Of a DNA stretch of 64,000 nucleotides, positions 8,578 to 16,694 are shown one piece after another. The position numbers were made by a program, and so were the translations under genes. The stretch is from assembly GCA_013215145.1 (NCBI GenBank), contig JABSRP010000030.1, forward strand, positions 1 to 64,000, in the 5' to 3' direction. The notes below the pieces were generated by a model. It searched no databases and was not told the DNA's origin. It saw only the letters and a list, made by a program, of their open reading frames with translations. Source of the stretch: Pseudobacteriovorax sp. Lineage in GTDB: Bacteria > Bdellovibrionota_B > Oligoflexia > Oligoflexales > Oligoflexaceae. How positions within the stretch are numbered: position 1 is the first letter of the stretch; every line of letters begins with the position of its first letter.

Positions 8578-9471
8578 TTAAGATTTAGGATTGTCAGCAC
8601 CACTTTGTAAATAGTTGCAGACGAGAATGACAACAAACACAGCGCCGATCCAAGGGTTTATCATGTCCCCTCCCACAAAATAGCTAAGGGCCGCTGTAAA
8701 TGGCACTTGAAAATATACATAACTGGTAGTCGATGAGATGGGTATCAATGCTAGACTCTTATAGTTTAAATAATAGGCTAGGGAGGTCGATATGATCACC
8801 TCGAATAGCATAAACAGTAGCGCTTTGCCGGAGGAAAGTGTGTAGTGAGACATCTGGGTCCAAGCGTCCGAAGTTAGACTCAAAAGGCATAGGCCTCCAC
8901 ACGACAGTGTCCATATAGTGACAGTAACCTGATCCATATCGCCAAGTATTTTTTTCAGTAGGGAAAAGCCTATGCATAACGATACGACATTTAGGAAAAT
9001 GAGAAGGTTTCCTAAAAGCGTATCGATAAGATTAAATCTTGCTAAATAATAAAAATAAAAGGCTATCACCATAAGTGGGATCATCGCTAGGCTGAATTTT
9101 TTAAGAGACAAAGACTCTAGTTTAAACAAGATAGCAAGCAAAAGACTCACGACAGGTATGGTGTTCGATATCAAGGCAGCATCCACCGAGTCTGTGAGGT
9201 TTAGTCCTTTTAGGAAGAGGGTTTGATTAATAACAAAAGTAAATATGGCGATCGTGGCTAGTGATGCAGCAGATTTCAGGTTGATGCCTAGAAGCAGTTT
9301 TCTTGGAAAAGCCATCGCTAGGATTCCACCTCCGATCAACCCTCTGAACGCCCCCAAAACAAGAGGGTCGACTGTTTGAATGACCTCTTTCGCAACAAGG
9401 TAATGGCATGAAAATATCACGGCGCATAGAAAGGCGCAGATGTGACCCAGACTTTTACTGCCGATAAGCAT
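8578..9471 (-). CDS. EamA/DMT-superfamily transporter
   Basis: 297 aa with ten predicted transmembrane helices arranged as two five-helix EamA repeats. The first repeat contains the typical FLCAVIFSCHYLVAKEV and GAFRGLIGGG motifs, and the second contains SLAYYLNYKSL followed by YVYFQVPF. It is a likely inner-membrane exporter of metabolites or amino acids, with unknown substrate. GGAGGGA lies very close to the ATG. Forty-two bases separate it from the downstream LETM1-like gene, so they may share a transcript. It is divergent from the 9683 gene. Confidence 0.85.
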   Translation of the reverse strand: MLIGSKSLGHICAFLCAVIFSCHYLVAKEVIQTVDPLVLGAFRGLIGGGILAMAFPRKLLLGINLKSAASLATIAIFTFVINQTLFLKGLNLTDSVDAALISNTIPVVSLLLAILFKLESLSLKKFSLAMIPLMVIAFYFYYLARFNLIDTLLGNLLIFLNVVSLCIGFSLLKKILGDMDQVTVTIWTLSCGGLCLLSLTSDAWTQMSHYTLSSGKALLFMLFEVIISTSLAYYLNYKSLALIPISSTTSYVYFQVPFTAALSYFVGGDMINPWIGAVFVVILVCNYLQSGADNPKS

Positions 9472-9555
9472 TCCCTCCGGCCCAGGGTAGGTTGAAATCT
9501 GCTGGCATCAGAAACTTTACTAAAATAATTCCACTCATTTAAAGAGACTATGCGC

Positions 9556-9632
9556 TATCGTAAGTATTTAATATTAAACGATAAAAACTTCGTACGTCAA
9601 GGTAAGAAAGTATTTTTTAGATCGTAAGTATT
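9556..9632. repeat. Direct and inverted repeats in a divergent promoter region
   Basis: In the gap between the EamA gene and the surface-protein gene, ATCGTAAGTATT occurs twice (9557-9568 and 9621-9632). The first copy is also part of an inverted repeat: TATCGT at 9556-9561 pairs with ACGATA at 9578-9583 around a TTTAATATTAA core. Repeats of this kind before two divergent starts suggest binding sites for a regulator. No regulator gene lies next to them, so the role is conjecture. Confidence 0.4.
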
Positions 9633-9682
9633 ATTACCGATAGGCCACGTAAGAGAAAGTTCATTGGTAGGCAGGTATTGAA

Positions 9683-12328
9683 GTGCATCTCACTCAGTAC
9701 ATCACAGGTTTCATAATACTTTTGACGATGTCTTGTCAACAGGGGCAGACGGATGTTGTTTTTAAAGACAGCACAGTTTCGGAGGATATGAATAACCTCA
9801 ATAGGGTGTCCATACCCATATCGTTTGGTAACGGTCTCCAGTTAGCCAATACCGTGGCCTCACAGGTTCTAACGATAACCGGATGTGCCAGTGGCTACAC
9901 CATTGAACAAGAGGTGTCCTCAGCAGAGGTGTCCCTATACCTGTACGATCGTAGCTGCTTAGCGGGTTTGAACTCCTTCGAACTTAATGGAGTCGCCTAC
10001 ACCCTGCAAGGATCTTTCAATACGGGCGAGGGGCAGTCCTCGACGTTCATTGGTCCGACCGGAGAGATTGCAGAGGTTGAGGTCACGGAGCAGCTTTCTA
10101 ACCCTGTTGCCCAAAATGATAGTATTGGTTTTGTCATAACAAGGGTGGCAGGAGCTCAAGATACGGTTGCGGAAGGCTTGGCAAATGTCGTGATCGTTGA
10201 AGCGGTCAGCGCTGCGGTTAACGAAAACACAGGTCAAGCCCAGTTTATCATCAAAAAAGTCACCGAACTCGATGATTCAGCCTTGGATGTGGATCTTATC
10301 ATAAGTGGAACCGCTGATCCCGTTGACGATTATGTGGTGCCTCCCATGACGGTAACCATCCCCGCAGGAAGTACAAGCGTTACCGTGACTATCGAACTGG
10401 TGGACGACTTATTCGCAGAAACAGGAGAGCTACTTCAAGTTCAACTGGGCGCGAATCAAAACTATTATACTTACGGGACAGCCACAACACTGATATTGGA
10501 CACCGATACTGGTTATACCCAGACCGGGCAGGTGGTCTTATTCGACCAATCGTCTATGGTGGTATCAGGTGGATTATTAACCGGCTGGAATGATTTATCC
10601 TCTGGCAATAACGATGGTAGTCAGTCTTCCTCGAGTGCTAGACCAGCCTTCGCAGGCGCCAGTGTCAATGGGCTCGACGCTGCATTATTCGATGGCTCAA
10701 ATGATGTTATTAAAATCGCTGACTCCAGTACCATTAACATGGGTGGCCCCTACACGGAAAAGTCTTTGATTATGGCCTTCAAGACCAGTCAAGATATCTC
10801 AAGACGGCAAATCCTGTGGGAGCAGGGTGGTTCGGTTCGTGGTCTTTCCCTTTACATCGAAAATGGCTCTGTATTCTGCAATGCTTGGAACGACAACAAC
10901 GACGATAGCGGGGCTACAACACCCTGGCAGAATAAAGTCGTCTCTGAATCGATAGCGACAGATACGGTTTATATTGTAGCCATGAGAATGGTCCAAAATA
11001 CACAAACTATGAGTTGTTACCTAAATGGTGGCCTAGTAGGTACGGCCTCAGGTGTCGGTAAACTTTTCAATCATTCTGATGACATCGGTTTAGGTGGTGG
11101 TGCCGGTGGCACCTTGTTTCCAGACGGTAGTTCGACCACATCAGGAGCCAATTTTTCTGGGCATATCGCTGAGTTTTTGGCCTATAACGTTGGTCTGGGT
11201 GACTCTGATTTTATTGGTGTCCTCGAAGCTCTAAATAGAAAATACGGCTACACCCAATCAACAGTGTCGCTGTCTGTTGATAAGAGCCAGGTTAACGAAA
11301 ACGGAGGGGAAAGTTTCACCCTAACGGTGGTGAGAAACGATATTTCAAGTCAGGACCTAATTGTATCTTACAGTCTTTCAGGCTCCGCTATGGAGACTCA
11401 AGATTTTGCCATGACCCAAGGCGCGATTACGATACCAGCTCTGTCTATTTCCGGTTCGGAAACGATTCAAATACTTGATGATAATCAGACTGAAGGGGTA
11501 GAGAATATCACCGTGATATTGTCGAGCGTGCCTCAGTATACGATATCGAACGGTGTAGTAAATATACAGATTAACGATGATGAGGCCTTTACACCACATT
11601 CATCTATAAGTATGTGGTTAACAGCCGACTCAGAAGTCACTCTTAGCGGTAATCAGGTCACGAGTTGGGGTGACGCCACTGATAATCAAACCGTCAATCA
11701 GAGTAATTCATCCCAACAGCCTCTATTATCTGTGGGCAGTTTGAATGGCAATAATGTTATCTCCTTTGATGGAGTCGATGATCATCTAGAAATTGCCAAT
11801 TCAGACTTACTCAATAATCAAGGGCCCTATGATGGCAAGAGCTTTGGTTTTGTTATTGAAACAGGCAATAATGTCAACGACTTGCAAGTCCTATACGAGC
11901 AAGGTGGTACGTCCCGCGGGATAATCTTTTACATCGAGAATGGATTACTTTATTTTAACTCATTCAACTTACCCAACGATGATGGTGGGGTCACCACTCC
12001 TTGGAGTCATGCTCATATCAGTCTGCCGATACAGCCGAATACAGCATACTCAATCATAGCGGTTTGGGATCAACCGGCAAATATGAAGACGCTTTCGATC
12101 AATGATCAGTTTACGTCCACCACTGGTATCGGGCTCTTGTTTACTCACGGAGGTACCATTGCCTTAGGTGCAGTGTCGAATAATATCCTTCTACATGACG
12201 GGCGACGACCAGGCTCAACTGATGTCTTTGGCGGAACAATTGCAGAAGTGATGTTCTATAACTCTGCTTTGGGCTCGGTCGATAGTGCGAATATGAAAGA
12301 TTATTTTGACGATAAATACGGTTTGTAA
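9683..12328 (+). CDS. Calx-beta / LamG-like surface lipoprotein
   Basis: 881 aa, GTG start preceded by AGG. A short signal sequence ends at a Cys after LLTMS, an imperfect lipobox. The body alternates two module types: a Calx-beta domain (about 170-280), a LamG-like jelly-roll domain (about 285-520), a second Calx-beta (about 525-635) and a second LamG-like domain (about 640-881). The jelly-roll copies match each other at FDG followed by an Asp/Ile-rich strand, at LYEQGG or LWEQGG, at YIENG, and at a closing IAE(F/V) plus YG. These modules bind calcium and glycans in secreted proteins. It is likely a surface-exposed adhesin or glycan-binding protein without a catalytic domain. Confidence 0.75.
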   Translation: MHLTQYITGFIILLTMSCQQGQTDVVFKDSTVSEDMNNLNRVSIPISFGNGLQLANTVASQVLTITGCASGYTIEQEVSSAEVSLYLYDRSCLAGLNSFELNGVAYTLQGSFNTGEGQSSTFIGPTGEIAEVEVTEQLSNPVAQNDSIGFVITRVAGAQDTVAEGLANVVIVEAVSAAVNENTGQAQFIIKKVTELDDSALDVDLIISGTADPVDDYVVPPMTVTIPAGSTSVTVTIELVDDLFAETGELLQVQLGANQNYYTYGTATTLILDTDTGYTQTGQVVLFDQSSMVVSGGLLTGWNDLSSGNNDGSQSSSSARPAFAGASVNGLDAALFDGSNDVIKIADSSTINMGGPYTEKSLIMAFKTSQDISRRQILWEQGGSVRGLSLYIENGSVFCNAWNDNNDDSGATTPWQNKVVSESIATDTVYIVAMRMVQNTQTMSCYLNGGLVGTASGVGKLFNHSDDIGLGGGAGGTLFPDGSSTTSGANFSGHIAEFLAYNVGLGDSDFIGVLEALNRKYGYTQSTVSLSVDKSQVNENGGESFTLTVVRNDISSQDLIVSYSLSGSAMETQDFAMTQGAITIPALSISGSETIQILDDNQTEGVENITVILSSVPQYTISNGVVNIQINDDEAFTPHSSISMWLTADSEVTLSGNQVTSWGDATDNQTVNQSNSSQQPLLSVGSLNGNNVISFDGVDDHLEIANSDLLNNQGPYDGKSFGFVIETGNNVNDLQVLYEQGGTSRGIIFYIENGLLYFNSFNLPNDDGGVTTPWSHAHISLPIQPNTAYSIIAVWDQPANMKTLSINDQFTSTTGIGLLFTHGGTIALGAVSNNILLHDGRRPGSTDVFGGTIAEVMFYNSALGSVDSANMKDYFDDKYGL

Positions 12329-12504
12329 GAATTCTTACTCCTCCCTAGTAGTCTATGAACACTCTTCAAAAGTTTATCGATTTTTGTGAGTTCACAAAGC
12401 TGCCTTTTTGCCAATCCTTATGAAAAACCTTTGTTTTACCAGTTTCGATGAAGCACTTGGCTAACAGATGGATCTGATGTTCCGATACCCTGCCTATATA
12501 GTTC

Positions 12505-14590
12505 GTGTTTTTAGAAAAAGAGTTGCCCTTGTTTCTTCGACTTCTTGGAGCTTTGTGGATACTGTGCGGATTGAGTAGGTTTGCCGTTGCAAACTCATGG
12601 CCGCCCAATTTGAGCGAGTCCAAAAATTTGGAGTGGTGGCTACGTGATGACCCTGAACGGCTACGAGACTGGGCGGGGGAAATCCTTCCGAAGTTTAGTC
12701 CTGATCAAAATCCTCAGGAGTATGTGCGGCTCGTAACCATCCTTAGCGAAACCAACGACCGTGGTCCTAGCGAATCAGCAAATAAACAGTTAGATTTGGC
12801 CATGGATATGGCACAAAAACTTGGGATGGAGCACGAGTACCTGACGCTTCTTATCTCAAAATCAGACTTCGATCACGACGAAGCTCACCAAATTCTTGAT
12901 CGTTACACCGAGCAACTGATGAGCGATAAAAACTATCGCATTGCGGCTAAAGCGTACTCTCATAAAACCTTTCAGCTTCTAGCCAGGGGACAGTTTCAGG
13001 AAGCCTTACCAGTATTGCGTAAAGGGATTGCGGCTTTGAACCAGGCTAGCAACATCACAGAACTTGATCGCATAGCCATGCAAGATTATCTCGCTGCCAC
13101 TTACGCGCGAACGGGGGATCAATCAAAAGCACTTAAAAGCACTTCAAATCTACCAAGAGCTGCAATCATTCTGTCAAGTAAACGAATTGAGGAATTTTTG
13201 TCAGAATATTAGTCACAGCTACGGCCAGCTGCTACTCGCCGAGTCTAAGCGTCTAAAAGATCCTTCGCTTTTAGAAAAGGCACGGTCACCGCTTGAAAGC
13301 TCTTTGCAGCTTGCGACGAGCTTAAATCGAGAGTTTCTTACTGCCGCCTCCCATGTGGCCCTGGGTAGTTTAGAGAGTCTGACCAATCATCCCAAGAAGG
13401 CTCGGATCCATCTAAACCTTGCTTTAAAGCTGTTTGAGCGGCTCGAGAGAAAGATTTGGCAGGGCGAGGTGTATACACGTTTGGCTGAATTAGATATCTC
13501 GCAGGCTGACTATAAAAAGGCCCATCAATTCTTGGGCAAAGCCAGAAGTATTTTTCCAGAGGCGTATCTTAGAGATCATATGCGTCTGGATCGGATAAGT
13601 TACAACGCGTACAAACAACAAAAGCGCTACGATAGAGCCTTGATGTTCTTCGAAAAGCTTAAAGAGAATGAAGCTAAGGTTCAAAAAAGTAAGGATGAAA
13701 AAAACTTTGCCAAAATGAAAGTTGAGTTTGGTCTTGAAGCAGAGGAAGAAAGAAATAAACGTCTAGAAGCCGAGGTCAATCTCCAAGCGGCTCAGATTAA
13801 AAACATAAAAGTGATTCGAACATTAGCGGTCGGAATCTGTATTTTGGTTCTATTATTGTTATTCTTCGCAATTAGTATGATCGCCAAAGGAAGAAAGCTA
13901 CAAAAATTGCAAAAGCAGATGCAAATGGGAATATTGAATCGATTTCTTCCCCCCTCTCTGATTACAGATATTCTGCACGGTGACTGCGAAATCAATATGA
14001 ACCCACATCAAGATACAATTACTGTACTTTTTGCCGATATTGTCGGCTTCACTAAGTTAACCTCGGAAATGAAAAGTCACCAGACCATTGATATCTTAGA
14101 TCGTTTTATGAACTGCATGACAGAGGAGATCTATACAAACCACGGCCTTATCGACAAGTTTATTGGTGATGCCGTTATGGTGATCTTTTCTGCCCCTCAG
14201 AATGTCGATACGCGTCAGCAGGCGGAGCATGCCATAGCTTGCGGACAGGCAATGGTTGCGCGACTTATCGCTCTCAATGATGAGTTGTTGGAACTCTATG
14301 GCTTGGAGTTGGAAATGCGCGTGGGTATTCATCAGGGAGAGGCATTGGTTGGTGTTTTTGGCACTGAAAAGCGTTCAGATTACACGGCCTTGGGTCATTC
14401 TGTGAATGTGGCTTCCCGGGTGGAAGGCCGAGCGAAGCCTGGTCAAATTCTATTTACAGAAACAGTCTCCCATCATTTAGATTTGCCAGTTGTCAACTGC
14501 GGTGAGTTTCAGCTGCGGGGAATCGCAGACCCCATGACCCTATATACGCTGCCAGATGAGGAGCAGGTTCCTGAACAGGAAGCCTCGTAG
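12505..14590 (+). pseudogene. TPR-containing class III adenylate cyclase, frame broken by a 10-bp duplication
   Basis: Two overlapping frames (12505-13212 and 13187-14590) make one protein of about 690 aa once one copy of a 10-bp tandem repeat at 13125-13144 is removed. The joined reading is then ...DQSKALQIYQELQSFC... and continues smoothly into the second frame. Order: signal peptide, periplasmic TPR repeats, coiled coil, one membrane helix (second-frame residues about 205-227), cyclase domain. Cyclase residues are complete: FADIVGF, DKFIGDAV, YTALGHSVNVASR. As written, the first frame ends early, and the second contains the helix and catalytic domain but no signal. It may be a phase-variable allele, a recent mutation or a sequence error. 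Confidence 0.8.
13125..13144. repeat. 10-bp tandem duplication causing the frameshift
   Basis: AAAAGCACTT occurs twice without a gap (13125-13134 and 13135-13144). The net change of 10 bp shifts the frame by one. Deleting one copy restores an uninterrupted TPR-cyclase reading frame with sensible residues on both sides. Tandem units of this size arise and are lost by slipped replication. Confidence 0.9.
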
Positions 14591-14613
14591 TGAGGCCCAT
14601 GAGCGATTTCTTA

Positions 14614-15972
14614 TCAGTTTTGTGCTATATCTGGAAGTATTAAAGGTAGTTTTGCATCATCCGAATGATTTAGCTTTACGTCAATACTATGTCGCGAAAG
14701 AGTCTCAGGAAAAATGACGATCATATTACCTGATAGTTCTTGGTGAGGTTTTAGGTCTTCGCTACAGATGCCGCATACTATCTCGATATGATCTCCGGCA
14801 GCGACTCCGGCCTTCAAGTTGCGGGCTGTTTGATTATTGATTCGGACAGAAAAAAAATTGCTCAATCTACCATCAGGTAATCTGGTATAAGAGGTGCCTT
14901 GGGTTCTGACGATATTGTACTTTATGTCAGATCTTAAGTAGATCCTCGAACCACCTATAGCGATAGTGACTGCCAAGGCTAGTAGATAGAAAAGAGGGCG
15001 AATCCGCAACTTTCCTTCACCGGGGGATTCGATGTGATTCGCGGTAGCCGTGCGAATCAACCCTTTAGGGCGTTTGAGATTGGTCATGATTTGATCACAA
15101 GCATCGGCGCAGCGGCCGCATTGAATACATTCAAGCTGGAGACCATTACGAATATCGATTCCAGTTGGGCATACTCTTACGCAATGATTACAGTTGATGC
15201 AATCTCCCGAACCTTGTTTGCTGCGCCCTCTAGGTTCGCCACGCTTAAAGTCATAAGCAATGGTTGGTGTATCCCGGTCGATCATGACGGATTGAAAGCG
15301 AGCATAAGGACACAAAAACGAACAGAATTGCTCGCGAAACCATACAAGATCAAAAAACAGTAATCCGGCAACGGACATCACCACTGCAAATGCTGTGGGC
15401 TGTTCTGCTGGGGACTGCATCATCCAGCTTAGGACCAATCTTGGATCGACAAAATAGGCAAGAAAGGCATTAGAAATGATTAAAACAATGATGCCGAAAC
15501 AGAAATACTTGACGAGTTTTCGCCAAGTTTTATCCCCATTCCATGGTCCTTTATCACGGATTTGCCGTTTTCTCGCGTTGCCTTCGATAAGCGCTTCTAT
15601 AGGGCGAATTAACCACTCGACAAAAACCGTTTGCGGGCAGCCGTAGCCACACCAAACTCGGCCGAAAAGAGCTGTTCCTAAAAACAGCAGAAGCATTGCT
15701 AGAATTAATAGAAACACTAGGTAGCTAGTATCATGGAAAGGAAAGACTAGGGTGAAGAAGTAAGCTTGACTACTCAAAACATCCAGTCGAATCAGAGGTA
15801 AACCACCGAGGGTGGAAAACGGAACGATGAGGTAAATTGCCATAAGAAAGATCGCTAGGTACTTTCTTATGTTAGAAAGGCGACCTTTGCGCCGGTCTGG
15901 ATATATCCAGCGCCGGCCGCCATCTTCTTTAACAGTAGGAGCCCTTAGGCTCCCTGCATCATCATTCTGCAT
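14614..15972 (-). CDS. ccoG: cbb3 oxidase assembly polyferredoxin CcoG
   Basis: 452 aa from the ATG at 15972, which follows AAGGTGA; a longer frame to 15999 lacks this site. Membrane helices flank the FixG-type core: RVWCGYGCPQTVF, FCSFLCPYARFQ, and two [4Fe-4S] motifs CINCNHCVRVCP and CIQCGRCADACD. The C-terminal IG-like domain is also present. CcoG acts in copper reduction for cbb3 oxidase assembly at the inner membrane. It is the last gene of the minus-strand cluster and overlaps ccoP by 11 nt. Confidence 0.95.
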   Translation of the reverse strand: MQNDDAGSLRAPTVKEDGGRRWIYPDRRKGRLSNIRKYLAIFLMAIYLIVPFSTLGGLPLIRLDVLSSQAYFFTLVFPFHDTSYLVFLLILAMLLLFLGTALFGRVWCGYGCPQTVFVEWLIRPIEALIEGNARKRQIRDKGPWNGDKTWRKLVKYFCFGIIVLIISNAFLAYFVDPRLVLSWMMQSPAEQPTAFAVVMSVAGLLFFDLVWFREQFCSFLCPYARFQSVMIDRDTPTIAYDFKRGEPRGRSKQGSGDCINCNHCVRVCPTGIDIRNGLQLECIQCGRCADACDQIMTNLKRPKGLIRTATANHIESPGEGKLRIRPLFYLLALAVTIAIGGSRIYLRSDIKYNIVRTQGTSYTRLPDGRLSNFFSVRINNQTARNLKAGVAAGDHIEIVCGICSEDLKPHQELSGNMIVIFPETLSRHSIDVKLNHSDDAKLPLILPDIAQN

Positions 15973-16519
15973 ACTCGTCACCTTGAGGCTCCTTCGCATT
16001 TGGCGGATTGGAACCTTGGATGGAAACGATATATCCAGTGATAGCTTTGACCTTTTGGGTCCCTAAGATTGCTTTCCAGGCGATCATCCCTTTTTCAGGA
16101 ATACCATCGTTGATGGATTGCATAATGGCCTCGGGCGACCCGCCATGTAACCAATATTTATCTGTTAGGTTAGGACCGACCAAGCCCTCACCCGCCTGTC
16201 CGTGACAGGCAGCGCAGTTGGCTACATACTGTGTTTTTCCTTCGGCAATGAGCTCAGGGTTTTTAATATCTTCGGCTAGGTTACCACCTGCATTTTGACT
16301 TTCTTGAGCCGCAACTAGCTCTGTGTGAGCGCTTCTATCGGCCATCAATTCGTCATCCAAGGTTGGGCCATCCATGATATGAACAAAGATCAGGTATACC
16401 ACTGCAAAAGCTATGGTTCCGTAAAATAGGACTAACCACCAGGACGGCAATGGGTTGTCATATTCCTTAATTCCATCGACCACAAAGGGTCGCTCGACAT
16501 CGAGTTTATTTTTGCTCAT
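15962..16519 (-). CDS. ccoP: cbb3 oxidase subunit III (CcoP), one-haem form
   Basis: 185 aa. The start ATG at 16519 follows GGAGAG; a GTG at 16525 is the alternative. A short cytoplasmic N-terminus with DGIKEYDNPLPSWW is typical of CcoP. One transmembrane helix (about 30-50) follows, then one cytochrome c domain with a single CAACH (about residue 104) and a distal Met ligand region. Usual CcoP proteins are near 290-300 aa and carry two haems, so this one lacks a whole cytochrome domain. It should still pass electrons to the catalytic subunit. It overlaps ccoQ by 14 nt and ccoG by 11 nt. Confidence 0.92.
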   Translation of the reverse strand: MSKNKLDVERPFVVDGIKEYDNPLPSWWLVLFYGTIAFAVVYLIFVHIMDGPTLDDELMADRSAHTELVAAQESQNAGGNLAEDIKNPELIAEGKTQYVANCAACHGQAGEGLVGPNLTDKYWLHGGSPEAIMQSINDGIPEKGMIAWKAILGTQKVKAITGYIVSIQGSNPPNAKEPQGDEYAE

Positions 16520-16694
16520 GGTCACGCTCTCCTTTCAACGCTAGAGAGGAAATGTATTGATAGTAGGCTTTAGATCCCGGTCGCATAATCCAGATGCCGA
16601 CGCCGATCATCACTGAAAAAAACAATAGCAGAGCCGTAACGCCCCAGTATCCAAATTCTCCTGCTTCCAAGGCAGATTTAATGAGATGCTTCAT
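16506..16694 (-). CDS. ccoQ: cbb3 oxidase small subunit CcoQ
   Basis: 62 aa with one membrane helix (about 18-37), followed by a short basic cytoplasmic tail. Size, topology and location between ccoNO and ccoP match CcoQ/FixQ, which stabilises the oxidase complex. It overlaps the ccoNO stop region by 17 nt and the ccoP start by 14 nt, showing tight translational coupling. Confidence 0.85.
   Translation of the reverse strand: MKHLIKSALEAGEFGYWGVTALLLFFSVMIGVGIWIMRPGSKAYYQYISSLALKGERDHEQK

Noticed and set aside
14582..14596. GCCTC/GAGGC hairpin between the cyclase and ccoG as a terminator
   Set aside because: The stem has only 5 pairs and no T-run follows on either strand.
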